Source: Alkalinema sp. FACHB-956
GTDB taxonomy: Bacteria > Cyanobacteriota > Cyanobacteriia > Leptolyngbyales > Leptolyngbyaceae
Direction: 5' to 3'
DNA length: 64,000 nucleotides
Assembly (NCBI RefSeq): GCF_014697025.1
Contig: NZ_JACJRC010000016.1
Coordinates: forward strand, 62,001-126,000
Positions 8,150-17,982 of this stretch are shown here, one piece after another (the stretch's first letter is position 1; every line of letters begins with the position of its first letter). Below the pieces are notes generated by a model, which was not told where the DNA came from, searched no databases, and was given only the letters and a program-made list of their open reading frames with translations. Both the position numbers and the translations under genes were made by a program.

Positions 8150-8266
8150 ATGGTTCTGGTTGATGGGGTTTCCTTCAGCCAGTTTTTATTTGGGGCTATT
8201 TTTTCAGCCTGGTTTTTCTGGGGCATGATGAATGATCGCTTTGGGATTCCGCGATCGTTCCCCTGA
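8150..8266 (+). CDS. Possible 38-residue single-pass membrane peptide
   Basis: ATG 8150 to TGA 8264-8266 encodes a peptide with a hydrophobic centre (FSQFLFGAIFSAWFFWGMM) followed by NDRFGIPRSFP. The hydrophobic segment, the charged flank and the compact length resemble the many small thylakoid subunits of cyanobacteria, but it matches none I know (PetN, PsbM, PsaM, PsbT, PsbX). There is no Shine-Dalgarno sequence. It could be chance. Confidence 0.3.
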   Translation: MVLVDGVSFSQFLFGAIFSAWFFWGMMNDRFGIPRSFP

Positions 8267-8455
8267 CTGGAGTTAGGTTATTTAGACATCTCTCTTAATT
8301 TAGACATCTCCCTTAATGGGCGATCGGCTTCACCCTATCTGTAGACGGAACCTGCCGTGATCCCCTCTAGGGTAATCACTAGGCGTTCCTGCACAGGATG
8401 CGTTTCCACGATCGCCGCTGATAATTCACTTCTAAATCATTTAAGGAGAACTTCT

Positions 8456-8821
8456 ATGCCAAACGTGACAGCCCAGGGAAAAACCTTTGCAGTCCCCTAC
8501 GAAGCTAATTTAAGAGAAGCACTGCTTGAGCAAGATATCGACCTGTACAACGGTGCCGCCAAGCTGCTCAACTGCCATGGCCATAGTAGCTGTGGTAGCT
8601 GTCTTGTCAAAATTGAAGGGATGGTTTCTGAACCCACCGAATTTGAAAAGCTGAGAATGGCGATTCCGCCCCACTCCCAGCACCACGATCGCCGGTTGGC
8701 TTGCCAAGCAAAAGTCCTCGGTGATGTCAGAGTGACCAAATATGACGGTCACTTTGGTACAGGTGATGAAGTTGCTTGGACTCCCGATCAAAATCTCGTG
8801 GCAGAACCTGTAACTCATTAA
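8456..8821 (+). CDS. 2Fe-2S ferredoxin-like protein
   Basis: ATG 8456 follows AAGGAG at eight bases, so it is preferred over the upstream in-frame start at 8357. The 121-residue product has an N-terminal beta-grasp pattern and cysteines 40, 46, 49 and 83 in a C-x5-C-x2-C-x33-C arrangement (CHGHSSCGSC, then LACQAKV). The first spacing (x5) is that of adrenodoxin-type rather than plant-type (x4) ferredoxins. It is likely a soluble electron carrier with a specialised partner. Monocistronic between trpF and the K+ channel gene. Confidence 0.88.
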   Translation: MPNVTAQGKTFAVPYEANLREALLEQDIDLYNGAAKLLNCHGHSSCGSCLVKIEGMVSEPTEFEKLRMAIPPHSQHHDRRLACQAKVLGDVRVTKYDGHFGTGDEVAWTPDQNLVAEPVTH

Positions 8822-9019
8822 ACTGAACCTTTCCGACTCACCTTGAACGAGATCGGCTTCACCTAAAATGAGTCTTCATTCAATCAGCATTGATAAACTG
8901 ATTGGATGGGCATTGATGGACGGTGGAGCTTTTCCTGAATTGCGGTATTTCTGACGATTAACCCTGTCGCGATCGCAGAATTCAGGCCGAGCAATCGGTT
9001 TTAGTTCTGCAACCAGGGA

Positions 9020-9976
9020 CTAGAAATCGTGGGTTGTAGATAGATTTGGGCGAGGTTGAACTTTATGGAAATTGCGGTAGTCCAAATAGCGATCGCCGGA
9101 CTGGGAAAGATGAAAAATATCCATAAAGTAATGATCCCACATCACTTCATAATTACTATAGATATTACGTGCATGAATCGTTTCTGTAACAGTTTCATCA
9201 ATGCCAATTAACGAAACAATCAATTGGGCATGGGAGGCGGCTAAGGACTCTGGTGTCTCTCCATAGAGAGGGCTAGTCTCCGAGATGGGATGCATAATAT
9301 TCCACGTCAACATGAAACTGGGGGTGCGCGATCGCAGCAGAGGCAATTCATGGAACCGTCGAATAAACTCGCCTTCCAGCGTATATTCATCCCGAATTAA
9401 ATATAACCGTGCCTCGGCTTCCAAAATTTGATTGCGCCGTTGGTTGGCCGATCGTAGGGTCAGTGTAGGCACACCATTATGGGGCGCAATGACCGCGTAC
9501 TTGCTGAAGATAATCCGCGCAGTGGGACGGGCAAAGCGGGCAAATGCCAATCCGGTGACAACGGCAATCATCAACAGGCTCATAATGGCCTCCAGAGTGA
9601 CGATCGTATTGGCATAGGTCGTCTTAGGTGCAATCACCCCATAGCCGATCGACCCTAACGTATGCACACTAAAGAAAAATGCATCCTCAAAAGATCCAGA
9701 ACGAGCTCCTGTCAACCCATCCGGCTCTAAAAGATATAATACCGCAAATACAGTGTTGATTAATAAATAAACACTAGAAACAATTCCAAAGAAACCCCAC
9801 CAAGGAACAGTCAGCATTAAGTGATAGGGATCCCGCCAATAGGTATACCAAGCATTGAACCTATCCACCTGTAACTGACCATTCTGGTTCGCAATCCGGA
9901 TCACACCGTGTCGTCCATGACTGGCCGATCGACGAAATGAGAGCGGCAAAGGAGGCTTCTTCATGGGGGTACCCAC
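9020..9976 (-). CDS. Inward-rectifier-type potassium channel (KirBac family)
   Basis: A 318-residue protein. An N-terminal slide-helix region (YTYWRDPYHLMLTVPW, 44-59) is followed by TM1 (about 60-82), a pore helix, the filter TLGSIGYG at 106-113 and TM2 (about 123-147). The rest is a cytoplasmic immunoglobulin-like Kir domain with FARPTARIIFSKYAVIAPHNG at its start and LTWNIMHPISETSPLYG inside. Prokaryotic Kir channels conduct K+ in the plasma membrane as tetramers. ATGs at 9976 and 9964 both fit as starts. It stands alone. Confidence 0.93.
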   Translation of the reverse strand: MGTPMKKPPLPLSFRRSASHGRHGVIRIANQNGQLQVDRFNAWYTYWRDPYHLMLTVPWWGFFGIVSSVYLLINTVFAVLYLLEPDGLTGARSGSFEDAFFFSVHTLGSIGYGVIAPKTTYANTIVTLEAIMSLLMIAVVTGLAFARFARPTARIIFSKYAVIAPHNGVPTLTLRSANQRRNQILEAEARLYLIRDEYTLEGEFIRRFHELPLLRSRTPSFMLTWNIMHPISETSPLYGETPESLAASHAQLIVSLIGIDETVTETIHARNIYSNYEVMWDHYFMDIFHLSQSGDRYLDYRNFHKVQPRPNLSTTHDF

Positions 9977-10118
9977 CCGAACAATACTGTCTAGTGTAAA
10001 GGTCTAGAAGTAATATTGAGGGTGAAAGGGGAAGAGGCGCTAGGCGGAGGAGTCGTGGGTGCACGATGTAATCGATCGCCTAGCTGAGTTCACTTGACTG
10101 CCTATGCAATTTGCAGTC

Positions 10119-11153
10119 TTAAACGGGGCTCAAACTAAACTGACCACAGGTTTCGATTTGCCAATTGGGATCTAACGATTTGAGAGGGCGATTGGCAACC
10201 AAACTGAAATCATTCATGGCTCCAAAGCCCACATGACCCGTCAAGCGGTTACGCCAAAGAATATCAACTTTACCGTCGTTGTTAAAATCACCCGTATCCT
10301 GAATCAGCCAATTGGGATCTGCCCGCTGGGCAATGCTGTATCCGGCCTGCACTGTAGTGTTGTCCATGTGCCAGATGGCGGTTATGCTGGCTGTCGTATG
10401 TTCCCAGATAATATCCAGCTTGCCATCGCGATTCATATCTGCAATCCCCTTCACGGTCCAGTTCAAGTCTGCGACTGCGGTTAAAACAGTTCCACCAGCA
10501 ATTTGGCCATTGTTCAAGTGCCACAGAACATTGTATCCCTGCCGCTGATGTCGCCAGAATAAATCAACTTGTTTATCTCCGTTGAAATCCCCCAAGCCAA
10601 CGATTTCCCAGGCGGTATCGGCGACGGTACCCAACTTTGCTGAACTGGCGATCGAAAAATTATTGAGATGCCAAGTGACTAAATCCCCTGTGCGGCGATT
10701 TCTCCACAGTAGATCGGTATTTTGATCTTGATTAAAATCCGCTACCCCAGCAATTTGCCAGCTTAAATCCTGCATTGTGCCAAAATTGATCGAAGCTTCA
10801 TAGGTGCAACCCGCCATCTTCCAAAAAGCGAGTACACCTGTGCGATCGTTGCACCAGAGCAAATCTTGATCTCCGTCTCGATCAAAATCCCCTCGGGCAG
10901 CCACTTGCCAGGCGGCATCGGCGACCGTGGGCAAGTCATGGGTGACGATCGTTTGATCGGGTTTAATTTCCCATAATTGAGTTTGCCCCGTCTTGATATT
11001 GCGAAATAAAAGTTCAGTGTTACTACTAGCTGCGCTGGGAACGGCCATTCCAGGCAGGGAGGTATTGAGCGGCTGGGTCGAATTCAAAGCGGTGGGGGAT
11101 TGAATCGCTAGGGGGGCCGGAGTTTCCCAGCTTAAAGCACTGCTAAAAGACAT
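10119..11153 (-). CDS. FG-GAP/VCBS repeat protein
   Basis: A 344-residue protein made of about six repeats of roughly 47 residues. Five carry Ca2+-binding-like loops: DFDRDGDQD, DFNQDQNTD, DFNGDKQVD, DMNRDGKLD and DFNNDGKVD. Each is followed by (L/I)(L/F/I)W and a (L/V)xxWHLNN-type strand, so the protein should form a beta-propeller. In cyanobacteria such proteins are usually extracellular. No classical signal peptide is visible after the ATG at 11153, so either the true start differs or export is by another route (for example type I). Ligand unknown. Confidence 0.85.
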   Translation of the reverse strand: MSFSSALSWETPAPLAIQSPTALNSTQPLNTSLPGMAVPSAASSNTELLFRNIKTGQTQLWEIKPDQTIVTHDLPTVADAAWQVAARGDFDRDGDQDLLWCNDRTGVLAFWKMAGCTYEASINFGTMQDLSWQIAGVADFNQDQNTDLLWRNRRTGDLVTWHLNNFSIASSAKLGTVADTAWEIVGLGDFNGDKQVDLFWRHQRQGYNVLWHLNNGQIAGGTVLTAVADLNWTVKGIADMNRDGKLDIIWEHTTASITAIWHMDNTTVQAGYSIAQRADPNWLIQDTGDFNNDGKVDILWRNRLTGHVGFGAMNDFSLVANRPLKSLDPNWQIETCGQFSLSPV

Positions 11154-11645
11154 AAATTTTGCTTGACTGCTTCCAAGGACAAACGCAAACGAACTGAGTA
11201 TCTGAATGGTGAAAAACTGGCAATCACACTGCCAGAAGTTTCTTTGTTGTAGTTGATTGACTGGGGGCTTGCCGTCCGAAGAACTGCGCAGGGTCTTTCA
11301 GCTTTTACCAAAGGTTAATCAACAGTTACGGAAGCTACGGAGGGACAGCTTGGCAACAGTTGAACGGTCTGAAATCGCCCATTCCAGCTCTCCAACGACG
11401 GGCTCCGATCTCGATCGTGACAATGCATAACAACGGCATAACAACGTATGACAACGTATAACAACGCTTAAAACAAGCCGTAATCCATCGGCCTAGACTA
11501 GATGAGAGCGGTATAATTGGCTCAACTTTTGCATTCAGTAAGGTTATCTGTCCCAGACTGGCTAATGCTGACTGTAACCAGCGCTTGCTACTGGTTCCAT
11601 AAGTTTTTCATTTACGCTATCTGCTGTATTTGGTGTTAGATCGCA
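11154..11645. other. Divergent intergenic region
   Basis: About 490 bases separate the VCBS gene (minus) and the PstS-like/DUF4912 gene (plus). The only clear structure is the degenerate ataacaacg repeat at 11424-11467. Promoters for both genes must lie here. No ORF can be supported. Confidence 0.4.
11424..11467 (+). repeat. Degenerate tandem repeat, unit about 10-11 bp (gcataacaacg)
   Basis: Four to five adjacent copies of ataacaacg or tatgacaacg differ by one or two bases, about 180 bases before the next gene start. Confidence 0.6.
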
Positions 11646-14600
11646 ATGTTGAAAAAGGGTTCTTCCGCGAAGCAGGTGCCATTGGCATTTGCATTAGTCA
11701 TCGCCACCATGCCTTCAGTGCTGATGACTTCTACGACGCCTGCACCAATCACGTTGGCACAAACGGCTAATCCCCCCTCGTTGCCTCCATCACTCCCCCA
11801 GGGCTCGATCGTGCGGATTGACGGTTCTGGAAGTTTAGCCGCTGTCAATCAGGCGTTGAAGCAGAGTTTTGAGCGCAAGTATACGGGTAGTAAAGTTGAT
11901 TTTGCCAGTCGTGGGACTGATCAGGGGCTACAAGCTTTAAATGCGGGTCAAGTCGATCTGGCCTCGATCGGGCGATCGCTCACCAGCGCAGAAAAGGCCC
12001 AGGGATTGGTTGCAATTCCCATCAAGCGCGAAAAGATCGCGATGGTGGTGGGAGAAAATAACCCCTTCAATGGCAGTCTAACGATTCACCAATTTGCCAA
12101 AATTTTCCGGGGGGAACTGAAGGATTGGTCCCAGGTGGGGGGGGAGGCTGGCCCGATTCGCCTCGTCGATTTACCCGATGTCAGCGATACGCGCCAAGCC
12201 TTTCCCAATTACCCCGTGTTCCAATCGGCTCCGTTTCAAGCGGTGGCCACAGCCACCAAGTTAACCGATGAGGAGCCAGGGTCGATCGCTCAAAAGGTTG
12301 GCTCCGACGGCATTGGCTATGTTACGGCTGACCAAGTGGCCAACCTGACGGGCGTCAAGGTGCTGGCGATGCATGATGTCTTGCCCACCGATCCCCGCTA
12401 TCCCTTCTCCCAGCCCTTGGCCTATGGCTACAAAAAAGGCAAGCTGACTCCGGCCGCTCAAGCATTCCTGGCATCAGTGGCTGATTCCAGTGGGCGGCAG
12501 GCCATTCAATCCGTGAGTTCGCCTGGAGCCGAGATCCCTAATGTCAATGCTGAAGTGGCCAATGCGATCGCGGTGGGCACGACGGCCCTCGCCGCTGGCA
12601 ACACTGCCGCTAAACCGACGGGGACGGAGACAACGGCAAGCCCTGCGGCAACTGCGGCTCCGGCAACTGCTGGAACCGGCTTACAAGCGCAGGCTCCGAC
12701 GGGGACGACTGCTCCCACAGCTTCCACTACTCCCACAGATTCCACTGCGGGCACGGCTTCCAATGCCGCCAGTCCCGATGCTACTAGTACCAATCGCGTT
12801 GGTGCAGTTGAGGCTGGATTGCCTGGTTGGTTGTGGTTCCTCCTCCCGATCGGGGCAGCAGCGGTGCTATGGTGGAGTCTCAAAGGGCACAAGACTGACT
12901 CTGCACCTTCCTCTGGAGAGATTTCCCCTGGGACAGTTCCCCCGGCGGAAATGCCACCGACTGAGTTAGGCGCAGTGCCGTCAGCGGCGGGGGCTATGGA
13001 TGGATCTGTGCCCGATCCTGGGTTGGAAGCAGTCCCCTTAGCAGCAGCTTCCTTAGCAGCAGCTCCCTTGGCAGCAGCAACGGAGGAACCCGTAGCCGCC
13101 GTGGAACCCAACTCCCGTTGTGCAGAAACTTCGGCAATCCCGCTCACGACGGCGGAAATGGCAGCTCCTACCGCGATCGATGCCGATGGGGATGGCATTC
13201 CCGATGGGGTTGCAGAAACGGCCCCCCGATCGATCGATGGCAATGCCATGGGCTTACTCTTTCCTGGGTTAGCCGCAGGTGCAGCGGGGTTGGCAGCGGC
13301 AGGATTGGCTGCTGGGTCTACTGCACCGGATGAACCTGCCTTAGCCCCTGAAGCTGTACCAGTGCCTGAACCTGCCTCAGCCCCTGAACCGATCACCCAA
13401 TTGCCGCCCCAAGTGCAGCCCTCACCGGAGGAGCAGTTCACAGAAGTGGGGTTAGAAAGCAATTTCGCCAATCTAACCGCAGTTTCGTCGGATGTAACCG
13501 CAGGTGCGCCGGAGCCTTCCGCCCCCCTCACCCCACCAGCGGATTCGGCAGCGGTGACGGCCCCGTCCCCGGATTTCGAGCCCCCCAAGGTTGCTGTCAA
13601 TCCCCTAGCCGCCGGAGCCGCGATCGTGGGAGGAGCCGCCGCAATGGGGGCCACCTTTGCCATGACTGCTGATGATCCCACTCAAACCCAAGTGGAAGCG
13701 ACCAAGTTTGATGTGGGCCAAACGGATCTCAGTAGTGAAGCCCTGGCCACCGTTGATGACGGGTTACCGGAGCTGCCCGATGGCTATGGCGAGAGTCGGA
13801 TTGTGCTGATGCCTCGCGATCCGCAATGGGCCTATGCCTACTGGGATGTGTCGAATGACCAGCGGGATGCCGTGCGACGCCAAGGCGGACAACAGTTGGC
13901 CCTGCGTCTCTATGATTCGACGGATGTAGATCTGAGCTATCAGAACCCCCACAGTATGCAGCAGTATGCCTGTGATGAAATGTCGCGGGATTGGTATTTG
14001 CCGGTGCCGGTCAGCGATCGCGATTATGTGGCGGAAATTGGCTATGTCACGGGGGATGGACGATGGCTGATGTTGGCGCGATCGAATACCGTGCGGATTC
14101 CGCCGGTCTATCCCTCCGATTGGTTTGATGAGCAGTTTATTACGGTGGATTGGCAGGAGGAGCTCCCAGGCAAGACCTTCCTGGAATTGGTGCCACCGGG
14201 AACGGCTCCGGGCGATCGATCCATGTTCCCGCCGATCTTTGGGTTATCTCAGGATGCGGAAGCGATGCGGATTGCGGGTTCACTCTTTGGCTCAATGCAC
14301 CAGTTACCATCTTCTGCCATCAGTTCCTTTATTTTCCCGTCGGGAATGGGAATGTGGAGTTTGCCCACCCCCTCCGGGATGGGAATGTCCGGCATTACAG
14401 GCATGTCGGGCGTAGGGTTCTCTGCCTCAATGCCACCGGAACGATCGCGCAAATTCTGGATGGTGGCCGATGCTGAGCTGATTGTCTATGGTGCAACGGA
14501 GCCAGATGCCACAGTTACGATCGGTGGCGTTCCCATCAAACTCAATTCCGATGGGACGTTCCGCTTCCACCTATCCTTCCAAGATGGTGTACTGGACTAT

Positions 14601-14720
14601 CCCATCATGGCCGTCGCTGCTGACGGAGAACAGATGCGACAAATCCGGATGCGGTTTATGCGCGAAACCCCCTTGCGCAACACCAACACCAAAGACGACG
14701 CCACAGAAGAACGGTTCTAG
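11646..14720 (+). CDS. PstS-like phosphate-binding domain fused by a membrane segment to a DUF4912 domain
   Basis: A 1024-residue protein. Residues about 8-35 look like a signal sequence. Residues about 55-300 are a PstS-like periplasmic-binding domain (VRIDGSGSLAAVNQ; DFASRGTDQGLQALNAGQVDLASIGRSL; FAKIFRGELKDW). An Ala/Thr/Pro-rich linker leads to a transmembrane segment near 390-411 (GWLWFLLPIGAAAVLWWSL). A second, very long Ala/Pro/Glu-rich linker (about 415-700) ends in DUF4912 near 708-828 (RIVLMPRDPQWAYAYWDV), followed by a further beta-rich domain with PDATVTIGGVPIKLNSDGTF. The topology suggests an extracytoplasmic sensor connected to a cytoplasmic module. Not a normal Pst transporter subunit: no pst genes are near. 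Function unknown. Confidence 0.85.
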   Translation: MLKKGSSAKQVPLAFALVIATMPSVLMTSTTPAPITLAQTANPPSLPPSLPQGSIVRIDGSGSLAAVNQALKQSFERKYTGSKVDFASRGTDQGLQALNAGQVDLASIGRSLTSAEKAQGLVAIPIKREKIAMVVGENNPFNGSLTIHQFAKIFRGELKDWSQVGGEAGPIRLVDLPDVSDTRQAFPNYPVFQSAPFQAVATATKLTDEEPGSIAQKVGSDGIGYVTADQVANLTGVKVLAMHDVLPTDPRYPFSQPLAYGYKKGKLTPAAQAFLASVADSSGRQAIQSVSSPGAEIPNVNAEVANAIAVGTTALAAGNTAAKPTGTETTASPAATAAPATAGTGLQAQAPTGTTAPTASTTPTDSTAGTASNAASPDATSTNRVGAVEAGLPGWLWFLLPIGAAAVLWWSLKGHKTDSAPSSGEISPGTVPPAEMPPTELGAVPSAAGAMDGSVPDPGLEAVPLAAASLAAAPLAAATEEPVAAVEPNSRCAETSAIPLTTAEMAAPTAIDADGDGIPDGVAETAPRSIDGNAMGLLFPGLAAGAAGLAAAGLAAGSTAPDEPALAPEAVPVPEPASAPEPITQLPPQVQPSPEEQFTEVGLESNFANLTAVSSDVTAGAPEPSAPLTPPADSAAVTAPSPDFEPPKVAVNPLAAGAAIVGGAAAMGATFAMTADDPTQTQVEATKFDVGQTDLSSEALATVDDGLPELPDGYGESRIVLMPRDPQWAYAYWDVSNDQRDAVRRQGGQQLALRLYDSTDVDLSYQNPHSMQQYACDEMSRDWYLPVPVSDRDYVAEIGYVTGDGRWLMLARSNTVRIPPVYPSDWFDEQFITVDWQEELPGKTFLELVPPGTAPGDRSMFPPIFGLSQDAEAMRIAGSLFGSMHQLPSSAISSFIFPSGMGMWSLPTPSGMGMSGITGMSGVGFSASMPPERSRKFWMVADAELIVYGATEPDATVTIGGVPIKLNSDGTFRFHLSFQDGVLDYPIMAVAADGEQMRQIRMRFMRETPLRNTNTKDDATEERF

Positions 14721-14854
14721 CCCTCGCCCAAGGCTCATGGGGAAGAAGGGGAACAGGTGAAAAATGTTCGATCGTTGCGTTTTCAGCGATCAAACAGCCC
14801 TACTCCCCACTTTCTACTCCCTACAACCCCAAAAGTTCAACGGACAGATCCTTC

Positions 14855-16033
14855 CTACCGCCCACTCAAAAATTGCGAACCCAGATTCAGCGGTAATCGT
14901 GGTGCACCCAGAATCGATTCATACAATTCCTCTACCCGAGTAATATTGTTGCTAAGGGTGTAACGGTCTAAAACCCGTTGTCTAGCCTTTTGTCCCAAGA
15001 GTGCTGTCAGTTCCGGATGATCGCGGAACATTGGCAATAGGGTTTGTAACTGCGTGGCCACCGATTGAGTCGTTCGCATAATGACACCCGCCCCTTCCTC
15101 TAACACTTCGCCATCGGCCCCAGCATCCGTTGCAATGCAAGCCAGCCCGCAGGACATCGCTTCTAGGAGTGACAAAGACAGTCCTTCCACTAACGATGGC
15201 AGGATAAACACATCCGCACTGCGCAAAATATCAATCCGTTTTGCTTCTTCCGCCACAAAACCCAGCCATTTCACGCCGATCTCTTCGCCATATTGTGACT
15301 TGAGCGGTGCGAGCAATGGCCCACTCCCCACCATGAGTAGTTTGCTATTGTTGCCCATGTTGGAGGCTTTCCAGGCGCGCAGCAAGGCTTCCACGTTCTT
15401 CTCTGGAGCAATGCGACCTTGGTAGACAAACACCCGATCGCCCCGCCAGCGGCCTTGGTATCTTGACTCGCCGGGACAGTATTTTTCCACATCGACGCCG
15501 TTGGGAATCACAGCGACCCGTTCTGCTGGGACGCCTAGTTTAACTAATAAATCCTTTTGTAAATAGGAAAAAACAATGACCCGATCGTAGTTGGCCAGCG
15601 CCGGGGCATAGAGTTGGTACATCAAATACTGTGTCCCAGAGGCCCAGTTGCGCAATTGGTTATCAAAAGCGGGATGGAAGGTGGCGACGAGGGGCACGCC
15701 CAACTCTTCACAGAGTTCCGGGAGCCGGAAATCCAAGGGCGAGAGCGTCAAAGATGCATGGACGACATCGGGTTTTAGCTTTTTGAGCGATCGCAACAGC
15801 ACTTTGCTCGATCGCAGTTTGGGCAAGGTGTAAATCTGCGACTTAAACAGAAACGGAATGGTCACCTCTTGGAAGTTGGGAACGTTGTCCGGCACTTCAT
15901 CTTCCCGATCCGCCTGGGAAAAGTGGAAGAAGCTGACGCGGTGGCCTCGATCGAGCAACGCATTGGTCACTTCGCGACCGTAGGTTACGTTGCCACAGAA
16001 GGGTGATTTTTTTCCCAACCAAGCGATGTGCAT
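14855..16033 (-). CDS. Glycosyltransferase family 4
   Basis: A 392-residue GT-B enzyme. The frame is open upstream to 16186, but the conserved N-terminus MHIAWLGKKSPFCGNVTYGREV starts at ATG 16033. The C-terminal half has VAVIPNGVDVEKYCPG, VFVYQGRIAPEKNVEALLRAW and ADVFILPSLVEGLSLSLLEAMSCGLACIATDAG with the E-x7-E nucleotide-sugar motif. Cyanobacterial GT4 enzymes with this start are candidates for glycolipid synthesis (for example DgdA-type digalactolipid synthases), which I recall only weakly, so no symbol is given. Product and acceptor are unproven. Confidence 0.85.
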   Translation of the reverse strand: MHIAWLGKKSPFCGNVTYGREVTNALLDRGHRVSFFHFSQADREDEVPDNVPNFQEVTIPFLFKSQIYTLPKLRSSKVLLRSLKKLKPDVVHASLTLSPLDFRLPELCEELGVPLVATFHPAFDNQLRNWASGTQYLMYQLYAPALANYDRVIVFSYLQKDLLVKLGVPAERVAVIPNGVDVEKYCPGESRYQGRWRGDRVFVYQGRIAPEKNVEALLRAWKASNMGNNSKLLMVGSGPLLAPLKSQYGEEIGVKWLGFVAEEAKRIDILRSADVFILPSLVEGLSLSLLEAMSCGLACIATDAGADGEVLEEGAGVIMRTTQSVATQLQTLLPMFRDHPELTALLGQKARQRVLDRYTLSNNITRVEELYESILGAPRLPLNLGSQFLSGR

Positions 16034-16278
16034 AAAGACTACTCCGTCACCATAGGGTTGATTTGAGTATGCAAAGCAAACCCCAGAAAAGCGAGTCGCA
16101 ATGACCGAATCTCGGGTGTCGCTGCAATTGTGATCGATCTTGTGAGGATGCGGAGTGAGGAACGCAAACCCTAGGTTGCTCGGCAATCAACCCAGTTAGT
16201 TACCCAGAACCTAGCCCAGTTACGGGCGGACAGTGGCAACGTTGTATCATTCCCTAGGCCAACGCTACGGGAAATCTG

Positions 16279-17850
16279 TTAGGCATTTTGATCCCGAGAG
16301 ATGTACCAAGTCAATCCACCGCCCGCTAGAGCCGCCCCCGCCAGAATCAGAAACACCACTTTTAAGCCCAAAACCGATTCCCCGACTCCAGCCAGTACCA
16401 ACGGCAAGCTCAAGGCCACATTCACTGCATTATTTTGCAAGCCAAAGACCTTGCCCCGCATATCTTCGGGCGTTTCCTGCTGAATTGCGGTTTGCATGGG
16501 AATCCCGATCGCCGCTGCAAAGAACCCTGTCAAGGCGATCGCGAGTAGGGATAACCAAAGGTGGTGGTAGGTGAACGCTAATCCCACCAACGAAGCAGCC
16601 ATCCCCAAGGATCCGTATACACCTAGGCGGTTGTGGGAAATCTTCTGGCCAAAGTTACCTAGCAATGCAGCTCCGATCGCCATGCCAACGCCCCCAGCTG
16701 CCAGAAGGAAGCCAAACTGAGAGGACTTGATTTCCGGCATTACCTCCGCTAGCCGTACTGCTAAAACCGAGAGTGCTGCAAAAATAGAGAACAGAATCAC
16801 CAGCTGGATCAGCGCCGCCCGGACATGGGCCTGAACGCTTAGATATTTTAGGCCATCCTTAATATCCTCAAAGACGTGGGGCTGTTCGACGGGAACCTCC
16901 GATTTCTGCTCGCCCGTTTTCAGCAATAGCAGAATAATGCCCGCTAGGGCATACCCCCCACCTACCACAATTTCCTTGCCCAAATCCGAAATTCCAAAGC
17001 CCGCCACCAACTGGTCGGCCAAGGCTAGGAGCGGTTCTCCCACGGCAAACCCTACAATCACCGAAGCCATCATGGTGGTGGTGTAGAGGGAGTTGGCGGA
17101 GAGCAAGTGACGCTTTTCGACGATTAACGGAATGACGGACTGCTCAGCAGGGGCAAAAAATTGGGTCAGGGTGGAGACCAAAAAGGTGACTCCCAGCAGC
17201 AAAATAAATCCAACGGGTGTGGTGCCCCAACTGCCCCAGTCCTTGACAAACCAAAGCAGAGGCGGAAGGGTTACCACCAGCAACCCTCGCAAAAGATTGG
17301 TAAAGACCAACACGCCCTTTTTAGACCAGCGATCGACATAGACTCCCGCGATCGACCCAAACAGAATGGCTGGAATGGTAAAGGCCACCATGGTGGAAGA
17401 AACCCAGCCGCTAATGGGCTGATCATCGGCCTGAAAGCGACTCGCAATCAGGGCAATCATCAACACGAGATACACCTTATCCGCCAACTGCGAAAAAACC
17501 TGACCCGCCCACAGCGTCAAAAAATTACGATTCTTTAAAACGGGAACAAACCCCTGTTCACTTTCCGAGTTAGGCAGGGCAGATTGAGAGGAAGACGTAG
17601 CCGATTCACCCGCCACTGAGGTTCTATCCGACGTTTTATAGAGGTTATCTAACGATTTATCTAATGGAGATTTATCTGACGATTTATCTTCTAAAGACTT
17701 GTCTAATGCGGGCTTATCTAAGGTCGGTTTCTCAAAGGGCACAACTTTAGATTCTGTAGGGCCACTGGTCAAGTTACTTCGGGGAAAGGGTTTCCCAGAG
17801 GTCGGCGCATGGGTCTTGCGGGGAGGTTCTGACGACACAGGTTGGTGCAT
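16279..17850 (-). CDS. MFS transporter with disordered N-terminal extension
   Basis: A 523-residue protein. The first 100 or so residues are polar and low in complexity, with a run of LDKS/DKSS-like units between about 45 and 68. The membrane part begins VLKNRNFLTLWAGQVFSQLADKVYLVLM and shows about 12 hydrophobic segments, ending ALAGGGLTWYISRD. The NFxxLWxGQxxSxxxD motif is that of MFS_3-like efflux or lysophospholipid-type carriers. The substrate is unknown. It lies 132 bases downstream of recO on the same strand. Confidence 0.88.
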   Translation of the reverse strand: MHQPVSSEPPRKTHAPTSGKPFPRSNLTSGPTESKVVPFEKPTLDKPALDKSLEDKSSDKSPLDKSLDNLYKTSDRTSVAGESATSSSQSALPNSESEQGFVPVLKNRNFLTLWAGQVFSQLADKVYLVLMIALIASRFQADDQPISGWVSSTMVAFTIPAILFGSIAGVYVDRWSKKGVLVFTNLLRGLLVVTLPPLLWFVKDWGSWGTTPVGFILLLGVTFLVSTLTQFFAPAEQSVIPLIVEKRHLLSANSLYTTTMMASVIVGFAVGEPLLALADQLVAGFGISDLGKEIVVGGGYALAGIILLLLKTGEQKSEVPVEQPHVFEDIKDGLKYLSVQAHVRAALIQLVILFSIFAALSVLAVRLAEVMPEIKSSQFGFLLAAGGVGMAIGAALLGNFGQKISHNRLGVYGSLGMAASLVGLAFTYHHLWLSLLAIALTGFFAAAIGIPMQTAIQQETPEDMRGKVFGLQNNAVNVALSLPLVLAGVGESVLGLKVVFLILAGAALAGGGLTWYISRDQNA

Positions 17851-17982
17851 ACCGACTATTGGATTACCTGGAGGCTAGTGAATACCGGGAGAGCTAGATG
17901 ATCCGTTATCCCAAAGTTTACCACTTGTAACAGTAGAGTTTGGGGGCGATCGCGAGGAGATTTTGTGGGGATGAAACGTCTC

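Noticed and set aside
12506-13681. 391-codon ORF antisense to the PstS/DUF4912 gene
   Set aside because: It mirrors the Ala/Pro-rich linker and is a GC-rich shadow frame of low complexity with no domain.
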